DNA from: a bacterium
GTDB lineage: Bacteria; UBP13; UBA5359
DNA: 6,955 bases
Reading direction: 5' to 3'
Assembly: GCA_028685295.1 (NCBI GenBank)
Contig: JAQUEL010000090.1
Location: 1 to 6,955, forward strand
In this document: in pieces, positions 1 to 6,340 of the stretch
Layout: each line of letters opens with the position of its first letter
How positions within the stretch are numbered: position 1 is the first letter of the stretch
Translations under genes and position numbers: made by a program
The notes under the pieces: model-generated
What the model was told of the DNA's origin: nothing
Database searches by the model: none
The model's input: the letters and a program-made list of their open reading frames with translations, nothing else

Positions 1-99
1 AGCATAGCTGGAGCGCAGAATATTCTGAACCTGCGTCTCTATATCAAGAACAAGAAATGGCAGGATTTCTGGAATAGACAAAAGGTGGCGCTTGCTTAG
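1..99 (+). CDS. C-terminal end of a probable transposase (partial, runs off the left edge)
   Basis: An open frame enters at base 1 and ends at a TAG at 97-99, giving 32 residues that begin SIAGAQNILNLR and contain KKWQDFWNRQ. The pattern S-I-x-G-A-Q-x-I-L-x-L-R, then about ten residues, then W-x-x-F-W, resembles the very end of several DDE transposases, for example ISKra4-like ones, where a serine-isoleucine/leucine-x-glycine-alanine helix precedes an L-R pair and a tryptophan-rich tail. That is recall of a family pattern, not an alignment. With only 32 residues and no catalytic residue in view, the family cannot be fixed. The gene reads toward the isocitrate dehydrogenase gene 166 bases downstream. 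I could not define the terminal inverted repeat or target duplication of any insertion sequence. The alternative is the tail of an unrelated protein. Confidence 0.45.
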   Translation, partial: SIAGAQNILNLRLYIKNKKWQDFWNRQKVALA

Positions 100-143
100 A
101 CGTTCCCAAAGAATAATACACGCACCCGAGGCAATGTGTTTCC

Positions 144-172
144 TTGACAGCCGGCCTTTCACCCATTAATAT
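144..172 (+). promoter_or_regulatory. Candidate sigma-70-type promoter for the isocitrate dehydrogenase gene
   Basis: A consensus -35 box TTGACA lies at 144-149 and a -10-like TAATAT (4 of 6 consensus bases) at 167-172, separated by exactly 17 bases. Transcription would start near 179 and leave a leader of roughly 85 bases before the ATG at 266. The -35 box lies only 45 bases after the stop codon of the probable transposase, so it may belong to the end of a mobile element. The -10 box overlaps the left arm of the 167-252 inverted repeat. The call rests on box matches alone. Confidence 0.5.
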
Positions 173-252
173 TTGCATGGTATTGGGACAGCTTGCCGGA
201 GATATGTTTCTTTGCAGGCATCCGTCAATCTTCCCGTCCATAGCAAATATTA
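167..252. repeat. Near-perfect 14-bp inverted repeat enclosing 57 bases, between promoter and ribosome binding site
   Basis: The left arm TAATATTTGCATGG (167-180) is complementary to the right arm CCATAGCAAATATTA (238-252) over 14 base pairs, with one extra A bulged in the right arm. Inside, GGGA (185-188) can pair with TCCC (232-235) and TGCC with GGCA, giving nested helices. The left arm overlaps the candidate -10 box and the right arm abuts the GGGGG run at 253-257 that serves as the Shine-Dalgarno of the next gene. It could be a structured leader (if transcription starts upstream), a paired operator, or a small mobile-element remnant. The sequence alone does not decide. Confidence 0.6.
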
Positions 253-265
253 GGGGGTAAGGATT

Positions 266-1261
266 ATGCATAAGATTACCTGGATACCCGGAGACGGGGT
301 CGGTCCGGAGATAAGCGATGCTTCCAGGGCCATTATCGACGCTTCCGGGGTGGATATAGAGTGGGAGATAGTCGATGCCGGTGTTGATGTCATGGAGAAA
401 TACGGTACGCCGTTGCCTGAGCATGTATTGGAATCCATCAGGCGCAATAAGATAGCCGTCAAAGGACCTATAACCACTCCCATCGGCACAGGCTTTAGGA
501 GTGTCAACGTGGCTCTGCGCAAGGCGTTGGATCTCTATGCCAATCTGCGTCCGGCCAAGTCATTGCCGGGAGTCAAAACTCGTTATGAAGATATCGACCT
601 GGTAATAGTCCGCGAGAATACCGAAGATCTTTATGCCGGCATAGAGCATATGGTTACCGATGATGCTGCAGAGAGCATCAAAATAATCACCAAAAAAGCC
701 AGCCGCCGAATAGTGGAATTCGCCTTTGAATATGCTCTGAAGGAAGGACGCAGGAAGGTAACCGCTATTCATAAGGCTAACATCATGAAGTGCACGGACG
801 GACTCTTTCTGGCTACTGCTCGGGAGGTGGCGGAAAAGTATCCGCAGATAGAATTTGAGGACCGCATTGTAGATAACATCTGTATGCAGCTGGTGATCAA
901 GCCGGAGCTTTATGATGTGCTGGTTCTGCCTAATCTTTATGGTGATATCGTTTCTGATCTTTGCGCCGGCCTGGTGGGCGGACTGGGTGTGGCGCCGGGA
1001 GCCAATATAGGCGATGGCATAGCTGTCTTTGAACCGGTGCACGGCAGCGCTCCCAAGTATAAGGGACAGAACAAGGTCAATCCGCTGGCCTTACTGCAAT
1101 CCGGCATACTGATGCTGCGCTATATCAACGAGCGTGAGGCGGCGGATCGTATCTATAAGGCTATGACCGCCGTGTTGGAAGAGGGGGCCAGGGTGACGTA
1201 TGACCTTGGCGGCTCGGCCGGCACATCCGAGATGGCTGAGGCCATAATAGACAGGATGTAA
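266..1261 (+). CDS. icd: Isocitrate dehydrogenase, short single-domain form (isocitrate/isopropylmalate dehydrogenase family)
   Basis: This 331-residue cytoplasmic enzyme should oxidise and decarboxylate isocitrate to 2-oxoglutarate. Visible landmarks are IPGDGVGPE (7-15) and the substrate segment GPITTP...RSVNVALR, with Ser79, Asn81 and Arg85 matching Escherichia coli Icd Ser113, Asn115 and Arg119. Also present are Arg95, the block [13 protein letters not shown] (116-128) with Arg116 and catalytic Tyr123, catalytic Lys170 in HKAN, and metal-binding Asp203, Asp227 and Asp231. The [12 protein letters not shown] block matches isocitrate dehydrogenase (RENSEDIYAGIE in E. coli) better than isopropylmalate dehydrogenase. 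The length is that of the short bacterial and archaeal type, well under the roughly 416 residues of E. coli Icd. The cofactor loop [15 protein letters not shown] (259-273) carries Lys264, Tyr265 and Val271, as in NADP-dependent enzymes, so NAD use should not be assumed. The start is supported by GGGGG eight bases upstream. Homoisocitrate dehydrogenase is a less likely alternative. Confidence 0.93.
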   Translation: MHKITWIPGDGVGPEISDASRAIIDASGVDIEWEIVDAGVDVMEKYGTPLPEHVLESIRRNKIAVKGPITTPIGTGFRSVNVALRKALDLYANLRPAKSLPGVKTRYEDIDLVIVRENTEDLYAGIEHMVTDDAAESIKIITKKASRRIVEFAFEYALKEGRRKVTAIHKANIMKCTDGLFLATAREVAEKYPQIEFEDRIVDNICMQLVIKPELYDVLVLPNLYGDIVSDLCAGLVGGLGVAPGANIGDGIAVFEPVHGSAPKYKGQNKVNPLALLQSGILMLRYINEREAADRIYKAMTAVLEEGARVTYDLGGSAGTSEMAEAIIDRM

Positions 1262-1271
1262 GAGATAAGGG

Positions 1272-2396
1272 CTAATGCATCCCGAACATCTCTTCCTTGA
1301 GATCAAGATAGTATAGATAATCTTCGGGGGGTACATTCGGCGGACAGCGATGGTCGCAGAACGGGATGTACCCCCCTCGCTCTACAAGAGGCACAAGGGT
1401 TTCAAGATATGCCTTAATGGCCTTCTTCCCGCTTCCAAGCTGTATCTTATCTACTCCTCCCATAATGCGCAACTCTTTGCCGTACTCCGCCAGGAGTTCT
1501 GCAGGGTGGGCGCATCCGTTGACTTCAAAGGGGAAGAGACAGTTTATGCCGCCTTCCATGAAGCCTTTCAATATGGGCCTTACATCCCCGTCGCAATCCG
1601 TATACCATATATCTATCCCAGCGGCCGATAGCTTCTTATTGATCCGCTTATACCTGGGAACTACCACATCGTTGAAGAAGTTTACGGAGATTATAGGACC
1701 GTTCTTAAAGCAGATGTCCTCCCAGCCGCTTGCATAGTCGAAGTCCAGGTGTGGGAGGACCTGGTCCAGGAAGTCTTCTACCATAACACAGGCGGTCTCC
1801 ACCATGTCCTCCACCATATCAGGATAGTCGTAGCAGGCATATGCAAGCCCTTCAAAAGTAAGTATATTTCTGATTCCGCCTATCATGGAGCCGCAGTTCA
1901 CCCCGAGAGGATAGTCTCTGTTCGACGGATGCTGTGCCTTCAGAGCCTTTATATCCACTTTGCGGTCCGGATCGTCTCTGCAGAAGCGTTCTTCCTTGCA
2001 TCTCTTCCAATCATCCGGGGTGACTATGCTCGCTTTTACATAGTGCGGTATGGTAGCGTGTTCATCCTTTGGCACTTCGGCCAGAAGGCCCTCTCCATTC
2101 ATGAAGATTCTGGTGGTCTCTGTCTCTTTTATTAACGTGTTAGGGAACGCGGGATTGAGCCATACGTTTCCTCCTACTACGCCTATCCTGTCAAAGCTGA
2201 AGAAGGCATTGGCCTCTGCTTCGTTGGTGATACCGTTCTCCGTGAATATGGACCACTCCGTGTAGTTCTCCTGCCAATAGCCGAACTCCATATTGAAGCA
2301 TCGGTCTACCGGTTTATAGTGCATCTGATTGTTGAATCTCTCACGATCCGTCATGGCGCTCTTCCATTTGGGCCTACACGGTGCAATATTCTTCAT
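1272..2396 (-). CDS. Uroporphyrinogen decarboxylase (URO-D) superfamily protein, probably methyltransferase-like rather than HemE
   Basis: The 374-residue protein has the length and C-terminal motifs of URO-D-fold proteins. These include PVDR near the N terminus (29-32), WEDICFKNGPIIS (225-237), D-C-D-G-D at 267-271, INCLFPFEVNG (284-294) and a tail with CDHRCPPNVPPEDY (347-360) followed by LYYLDLKEEM. The HemE substrate signature around M-R-Q-A-G-R-Y near the N terminus is absent, so true haem-pathway uroporphyrinogen decarboxylase is unlikely. Relatives with known activity include the zinc-dependent corrinoid methyltransferases MtaA and MtbA, but no corrinoid protein gene is in view and the substrate cannot be named. 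The start is well fixed: AGGAGGT (2405-2411 on this strand) sits eight bases before the ATG. A later in-frame Met15 has no such site. The protein has no signal peptide and is expected in the cytoplasm. The gene converges on the isocitrate dehydrogenase gene with a 10-base gap and is divergent from ppdK. Confidence 0.9.
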   Translation of the reverse strand: MKNIAPCRPKWKSAMTDRERFNNQMHYKPVDRCFNMEFGYWQENYTEWSIFTENGITNEAEANAFFSFDRIGVVGGNVWLNPAFPNTLIKETETTRIFMNGEGLLAEVPKDEHATIPHYVKASIVTPDDWKRCKEERFCRDDPDRKVDIKALKAQHPSNRDYPLGVNCGSMIGGIRNILTFEGLAYACYDYPDMVEDMVETACVMVEDFLDQVLPHLDFDYASGWEDICFKNGPIISVNFFNDVVVPRYKRINKKLSAAGIDIWYTDCDGDVRPILKGFMEGGINCLFPFEVNGCAHPAELLAEYGKELRIMGGVDKIQLGSGKKAIKAYLETLVPLVERGGYIPFCDHRCPPNVPPEDYLYYLDLKEEMFGMH

Positions 2397-2469
2397 AGCA
2401 GCCTACCTCCTGGACTATCTATTTATAATATGGAGATTGTTTCGGATACACATATTGGCAACCAAGTTC

Positions 2470-2498
2470 ATTTTAACATCAATCGGCAGCGTTGTAAG
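2470..2498 (-). promoter_or_regulatory. Candidate promoter for the URO-D-family gene
   Basis: Read on the minus strand, CTTACA (2493-2498; 4 of 6 -35 consensus bases) and TAAAAT (2470-2475; 5 of 6 -10 bases) are separated by exactly 17 bases. Transcription would start near 2463 and leave a leader of about 66 bases ending in the AGGAGGT site. The region is AT-rich, so chance matches are likely. A TATTAT closer to the gene has no acceptable -35 partner. Confidence 0.35.
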
Positions 2499-2533
2499 GC
2501 GAAAATCTTGATATATTTGGGATAATATTGCCG

Positions 2534-2697
2534 TATGCCGAGGCGCTTATGGAAAATACTCTCTCTCTGGCTCTTCCGCCACTTTGGTCAAACGAGGGGC
2601 GGAATCCCTGCCCGGCCCGAGCTCTGGCGCTGCTGCTGTAAAACCCATTGCATCTGCAGTGATTTTAGATGGGGCGCAATCGCGCAAGCGCGGCATA
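2534..2697. repeat. GC-rich block with imperfect inverted edges, unexplained
   Basis: The left edge reads TATGCCG AGG CGCTT (2533-2547) and the right edge, on the opposite strand, reads TATGCCG CGCTT (2686-2697). Twelve bases are therefore shared in inverted orientation, with three extra bases on the left. The enclosed roughly 140 bases are GC-rich compared with the flanks. The right edge also contains a compact palindrome, CGCGCAAGCGCG (2681-2692). This could be a small non-autonomous element, a structured RNA or a regulatory region, but the repeat is short and could be chance. No target-site duplication is evident. Confidence 0.3.
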
Positions 2698-2726
2698 TAG
2701 CCAAGCTCTCATCTTTGCTGTATAAT
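2698..2726 (+). promoter_or_regulatory. Promoter for ppdK
   Basis: A perfect -10 box TATAAT at 2721-2726 is preceded, after exactly 17 bases, by TAGCCA at 2698-2703, which matches four of six -35 consensus bases. The predicted start near 2733 gives a leader of about 66 bases before the ppdK ATG. This is the best -10 match I found in the window and fits a well-expressed single gene. No operator was recognised around it. Confidence 0.6.
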
Positions 2727-2798
2727 ATTTGACTGGACGTGTCTGTTAATAAGCGGCATTACGTCTTCTAACTTTTCTTTCAAGGGAGGAATTATAGG

Positions 2799-5459
2799 AT
2801 GGCAGATAAAAAACGCGTATATCTTTTTGAAGAAGGTAATGCGCAGATGAGAGGCCTTTTAGGTGGCAAGGGCGCCAATCTGGCTGAAATGACCAATATT
2901 GGGCTGCCGGTACCCCCGGGCTTTACGATCACAACCGAGACCTGTAACGAATACACGGATCTTGGCCAAGCTTTTCCTACAGGCCTGATGGAGGAAATCC
3001 AGGGGGCTCTTAAAGCAGTGGAGAAGAAGACCGGTAAGATGTTGGGTAATCCGGAGAATCCACTGCTGGTATCGGTACGCTCAGGTGCTGTTTTCTCCAT
3101 GCCGGGTATGATGGATACAGTTCTTAACCTGGGTTTGAACAGTCAAACGGTGCTGGCCCTGGCCGGTCTGACCGGCAACGAGCGCTTTGCTTACGATGCC
3201 TATCGCCGCTTCATCATGATGTTCAGCGATGTTGTCATGGGTATAGGCCGTAAGCATTTTGAAGAATTACTGGACGAAAAGAAAAAAGCCCTTGGTGCTA
3301 AATTGGATACCGATCTGGATGCTGCAGCGTTGAAGGAGCTTGTAGTTGCCTACAAACATCTCTACAAAGTGGAGAAGGGCGAAGATTTTCCTGAAGATCC
3401 CATGGAGCAGCTTCGTCTAGCCGTCAAGGCAGTCTTTGATTCCTGGAACAATCCTCGTGCCTTTACCTATCGTAATATCAATAAGATTCCGCATGATTTG
3501 GGAACCGCCGTTAATGTTCAGATGATGGTCTTTGGTAATATGGGCGACGATTCCGGCACCGGCGTGGCTTTTACCCGCAATCCCTCCACCGGTGAGAATC
3601 TGCTTTACGGCGAATACCTGGTCAATGCTCAGGGTGAGGATGTGGTGGCCGGCGTGCGTACACCGCAGCCTATCAGCAAGCTGAAGCAGGATATGCCGGA
3701 AGTTTTTAATGAGTTTGTACGTATTTCTCTATTACTGGAGAAGCATTACTGCGATATGCAGGATCTGGAATTTACCATTGAGCGCGGCACGCTCTATATG
3801 CTGCAGTGTCGTAGCGGCAAGAGAACTGCTGCAGCTGCTGTTAAGATTGCCGTTGACATGGCCAATGACAACTTTATTAGCGCTGATGAAGCCGTGTTAC
3901 GTGTTGAACCGGCGCAACTCGATCAGCTGTTGCATCGCCGCATAGATCCCGCTGCTGCCATTACGCCTATAGCCAAGGGATTGCCGGCATCCCCCGGCGC
4001 CGCTTTCGGCGAAGTGGTCTTCACTGCCAACAGGGCTGAAGAACTGAGCAAAACAGGCAAGAAGGTTATCCTGGTTCGCATGGAGACCAATCCTGATGAT
4101 ATTCATGGTCTGGTAGCCTCCCAGGGTGTCCTGACCTCTCGTGGCGGAATGACCAGCCACGCGGCCGTTGTAGCTCGCGGTATGGGCAAACCTTGTGTGG
4201 CCGGTTGCGAGGCTATAAAGGTGGATGCCGATCACGGCCTCTTCAGCGTTGGAGATGTGACCGTCAAGGAGGGCGATATAATTACTATCGATGGTGCTAC
4301 CGGTAACGTTATGGTCGGCTCCGTGCCCATGATAGAGCCCACGCTTAGCGGCGAATTTATAACCTTGCTCAAATGGGCTGATGAGAGGAGACGCTTACGT
4401 GTTCGCACCAATGCCGATACTCCTGAAGATGCCTTGAAGGCCTTTGAGTTTGGCGCCGAGGGTGTCGGTCTTTGCCGTACAGAGCATATGTTCATGGCTC
4501 AGGACCGTTTGCCGGCTGTGCAGCAAATGATCCTGGCTGAGACTGAGGCTGAAAGACGGCTGGCTCTGGATAAGCTTCTGCCCATGCAGAAGAGCGATTT
4601 CGCCGGCATTTTCAAAGCTATGCAGGGGCAACCGGTTACTATACGTCTTATCGATCCGCCTTTGCACGAATTTCTGCCTCGTTATGAAGATTTGCTGGAG
4701 GAAGTGGTAACTCTCAAGATAAAGAAGCCCGGCTCCAAAGAGCTGGAGGAAAAAGAAGCCTTGCTGGTCAAAGTGGAGGCCTTGCGTGAATTTAATCCTA
4801 TGCTCGGTTTGCGCGGCTGCCGTTTGGGTATCCTCTTCCCTGAGATAGTGGAGATGCAGGTCCAGGCTATCTTTGGTGCAGCTGTAGAATTGGCCAAAGA
4901 TGGCTTCGTCGTCAGACCTGAGGTTATGATTCCATTGGTGGGGCATGTCAATGAGATCAAGCGTGTACGCGAGCAACTGGAGAGCGTGGCCAGGGATGTT
5001 ATGGATAAGGCCGGGGTTTCCATCGATTACTCCTTCGGTACCATGATAGAGATTCCGCGTGCTGCTCTGACGGCCGATCAGATAGCCGAGTATGCCGAGT
5101 TCTTCTCCTTCGGCACCAACGATTTAACGCAAACCACCTTTGGCTACAGTCGCGATGATGCCGAAGGCAAGTTCCTGTTCTATTACATGGATCAGAAGAT
5201 CCTTAATGATAATCCCTTCGAAGTGCTGGATCAGCAGGGTGTCGGTAAATTGATGAAGCAGGCTGTCGAGGCCGGGCGTAAGGTTCGTCCCGATATCAAA
5301 TTAGGTATCTGTGGAGAGCACGGCGGCGAGCCCAGTTCCGTAAAGTTCTGCCATGAAATCGGGCTTAACTATGTGAGTTGCTCCCCATACCGGGTGCCTA
5401 TCGCCAGATTGGCCGCAGCCCAGGCTAATATAAGTATGAAAATAGTCAAAGACAAGTAA
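2799..5459 (+). CDS. ppdK: Pyruvate, phosphate dikinase
   Basis: This 886-residue cytoplasmic enzyme interconverts ATP, phosphate and pyruvate with AMP, pyrophosphate and PEP, through a swivelling phosphohistidine domain. Three domains are clear. The N-terminal ATP-binding part (about 1-345) has GGKGANLAEM (22-31), SVRSGA (92-97) and the QCRSGKRTA end. The central domain has GGMTSHAAVVARGMGKPC with phosphorylated His454 and the neighbouring Thr452. The C-terminal PEP/pyruvate barrel (about 530-880) has Arg560 in GLCRTEHMF, Arg616 in TIRLIDPPLHEF, Glu751, FGTNDLTQTTFG (771-782) and catalytic Cys838 in GICGEHGGEPSS. All expected catalytic residues are present and the length is close to the 874 residues of the C. 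symbiosum enzyme. PEP synthase and enzyme I are excluded by the full-length PPDK motifs. GGGAGG (2784-2789) precedes the ATG. The gene has its own promoter and terminator, so it is probably monocistronic. It may serve glycolysis with pyrophosphate or gluconeogenic PEP formation. No PDRP-type regulator is adjacent. Confidence 0.98.
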   Translation: MADKKRVYLFEEGNAQMRGLLGGKGANLAEMTNIGLPVPPGFTITTETCNEYTDLGQAFPTGLMEEIQGALKAVEKKTGKMLGNPENPLLVSVRSGAVFSMPGMMDTVLNLGLNSQTVLALAGLTGNERFAYDAYRRFIMMFSDVVMGIGRKHFEELLDEKKKALGAKLDTDLDAAALKELVVAYKHLYKVEKGEDFPEDPMEQLRLAVKAVFDSWNNPRAFTYRNINKIPHDLGTAVNVQMMVFGNMGDDSGTGVAFTRNPSTGENLLYGEYLVNAQGEDVVAGVRTPQPISKLKQDMPEVFNEFVRISLLLEKHYCDMQDLEFTIERGTLYMLQCRSGKRTAAAAVKIAVDMANDNFISADEAVLRVEPAQLDQLLHRRIDPAAAITPIAKGLPASPGAAFGEVVFTANRAEELSKTGKKVILVRMETNPDDIHGLVASQGVLTSRGGMTSHAAVVARGMGKPCVAGCEAIKVDADHGLFSVGDVTVKEGDIITIDGATGNVMVGSVPMIEPTLSGEFITLLKWADERRRLRVRTNADTPEDALKAFEFGAEGVGLCRTEHMFMAQDRLPAVQQMILAETEAERRLALDKLLPMQKSDFAGIFKAMQGQPVTIRLIDPPLHEFLPRYEDLLEEVVTLKIKKPGSKELEEKEALLVKVEALREFNPMLGLRGCRLGILFPEIVEMQVQAIFGAAVELAKDGFVVRPEVMIPLVGHVNEIKRVREQLESVARDVMDKAGVSIDYSFGTMIEIPRAALTADQIAEYAEFFSFGTNDLTQTTFGYSRDDAEGKFLFYYMDQKILNDNPFEVLDQQGVGKLMKQAVEAGRKVRPDIKLGICGEHGGEPSSVKFCHEIGLNYVSCSPYRVPIARLAAAQANISMKIVKDK

Positions 5460-5479
5460 GAAAATTGTTTTCAGGTTAT

Positions 5480-5513
5480 AAGAGGGCGGGGGAAACAATC
5501 CCGCCCTCTTTTT
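5480..5513 (+). terminator. Intrinsic terminator after ppdK
   Basis: AGAGGGCGGG (5481-5490) pairs perfectly with CCCGCCCTCT (5500-5509) across a nine-base loop. A5480-T5510 adds an eleventh pair, and a run of T residues (5509-5513) follows. It begins 20 bases after the ppdK stop codon. On the minus strand the same stem is followed by only a short TTATAA, so it may work weakly for the converging operon as well. Confidence 0.93.
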
Positions 5514-5520
5514 ATAAGTA

Positions 5521-5559
5521 ACGATAAAAGGAGCCCCTAAGGGTAAATAATTTTATCGT
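5521..5559. repeat. AT-rich 9-bp perfect inverted repeat between converging genes
   Basis: ACGATAAAA (5521-5529) is the exact reverse complement of TTTTATCGT (5551-5559), with 21 bases between. Inside, CCC (5535-5537) can pair with GGG (5541-5543). It lies eleven bases after the ppdK terminator and five bases beyond the stop codon of the minus-strand gene, so it would fall in the 3' untranslated region of that operon. It could be part of a minus-strand terminator or an RNA-stabilising hairpin. It lacks the GC-rich stem and clean T-run of a standard terminator. Confidence 0.55.
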
Positions 5560-5564
5560 AGTTG

Positions 5565-6317
5565 CTAAGACGCGGTTTTAAGTTTTTCTTCCAGTAACGT
5601 GAGGATCTGTTCCAGGCGCTTGGAGCGTTCAAACAGAAAGCCCGGCCGCCTTATTGCTTTTGGAACAGGAGAATTATTACCGTTACCCGGTTTGGCCGGC
5701 GGAAGAATGCATCCACCTTTTCTGATGCTCTTGCAGCTTTCCTGACGGGCCATCTTCTGTCTGTATTCCTTTACTTTCCGACGCAGGTTCTCTTTGGCCT
5801 CATCGGAAAGCGCTTCATCATATAATACTGGAGCATGCAAAATACGTTGGGCTATAATTAATTGCCTTTCGGATAATATATCGCCGATCTCCTGCTCCCA
5901 GCCGGTTTGTTCATCGTTAAAGCGGCTTAATGCTTCCTTTGCTTCACGGTATAACTTTTGGCGCACATCTTCCGCGTTTTGGTCTGTTACTGCCAACCGG
6001 TGTTCCCGAGCAAATATATCCTTTATCTCTTTTTCAAAATCTTTGCAGGACAGGAGCATCTTTCTAAGCGGCGGCAGAAGGTTCTCTATCTGATCATTGT
6101 CTAATCCCATGACATTGATCTGTCGGAGAAGGATAACTTCCTGAACAACTTCCCCCAGCAAGCCAGGAGTGGCCACTGCACAGTTGCTTTTATCTTTAAT
6201 CTGCATCTGTTCCTTTGATGCTTCCATAATGGAACGGTTGGCATAGCCGATGCCTGTTGCCGGAAGCAAGAGCAGCACGGCCAGAGACAAGGCCGGTAGA
6301 AGCCTTATACAGCGCAT
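5565..6317 (-). CDS. Secreted protein with two LTxxQ-like motifs, Spy/CpxP-like
   Basis: The 250-residue product starts with a classical signal peptide: Arg2 and Arg5, a hydrophobic core at about 6-20, and a likely cleavage after the alanine of GIGYA (residue 26). The mature part is highly charged and predicted helical. It has two LTxxQ-like motifs, L-D-N-D-Q (72-76) and L-S-E-R-Q (148-152), about 76 residues apart. That arrangement recalls the Spy/CpxP family of periplasmic chaperones and metal-stress proteins, but the assignment is by motif only. Four cysteines follow the signal peptide (46, 91, 195, 203). A Pro/Gly/Asn-rich linker (about 206-225) leads to a short C-terminal helix rich in Leu, Glu and Lys. 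The start is supported by the signal peptide and AAGGGGA on this strand, although 12 bases is a long spacing. The gene lies 22 bases after the TPR gene and is almost surely co-transcribed with it. Function unknown; an envelope-stress or metal-binding role is an inference. Confidence 0.8.
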   Translation of the reverse strand: MRCIRLLPALSLAVLLLLPATGIGYANRSIMEASKEQMQIKDKSNCAVATPGLLGEVVQEVILLRQINVMGLDNDQIENLLPPLRKMLLSCKDFEKEIKDIFAREHRLAVTDQNAEDVRQKLYREAKEALSRFNDEQTGWEQEIGDILSERQLIIAQRILHAPVLYDEALSDEAKENLRRKVKEYRQKMARQESCKSIRKGGCILPPAKPGNGNNSPVPKAIRRPGFLFERSKRLEQILTLLEEKLKTAS

Positions 6318-6322
6318 AATTT

Positions 6323-6340
6323 ATGATATCCCCTTATCAT
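6323..6340 (-). promoter_or_regulatory. Hairpin presenting the Shine-Dalgarno of the LTxxQ gene in its loop
   Basis: Read on the minus strand, ATGATA (6335-6340) and TATCAT (6323-6328) form a perfect six-base-pair stem with AGGGGA (6329-6334), the only Shine-Dalgarno candidate for the LTxxQ gene, exactly filling the loop. The stem begins on the first base of the stop codon region of the upstream TPR gene, so ribosomes finishing that gene would melt it. This suggests translational coupling. The stem is AT-rich and weak. Confidence 0.45.

Larger units (their letters stand above)
2397..2798. other. Divergent intergenic region between the URO-D-family gene and ppdK
   Basis: These 402 bases separate two divergent genes. 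Each end carries a strong Shine-Dalgarno and a candidate promoter, annotated separately. The middle, about 2545-2695, is richer in G and C than the AT-rich flanks and contains no convincing gene. A 65-codon plus-strand frame at 2535-2732 and a 48-codon minus-strand frame ending near 2550 both lack a ribosome binding site and recognisable motifs. The ppdK leader (about 2733-2798) can form only a weak hairpin, GACGT (2736-2740) with ACGTC (2761-2765). I recognised no riboswitch or tRNA here. Confidence 0.6.

Noticed and set aside
560-1042. 160-codon minus-strand open frame inside icd
   Set aside because: It is fully antisense to a gene with all catalytic motifs of isocitrate dehydrogenase, and its product shows no recognisable motif.
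1749-2135. 128-codon plus-strand open frame inside the URO-D-family gene
   Set aside because: It is a shadow of the minus-strand gene, which has the matching family motifs and a perfect AGGAGGT.
2535-2732. 65-codon plus-strand frame in the divergent intergenic region
   Set aside because: No Shine-Dalgarno, unusual Trp/Cys/Arg-rich composition, and it overlaps the ppdK promoter. A 48-codon minus-strand frame over the same block was rejected for the same reasons.
2736-2765. GACGT/ACGTC pairing in the ppdK leader as a riboswitch or attenuator
   Set aside because: Only five base pairs around a long loop, with no competing terminator stem or known aptamer sequence.
4395-4976. 193-codon minus-strand open frame inside ppdK
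   Set aside because: It is antisense to the conserved PEP-binding barrel of PpdK, with no domain pattern and no plausible ribosome binding site of its own.
6307-6340. 11-codon frame starting at an ATG that overlaps the TPR stop codon and crosses the LTxxQ gene start
   Set aside because: It has no ribosome binding site and simply arises from the TAATGA overlap; nothing supports translation.
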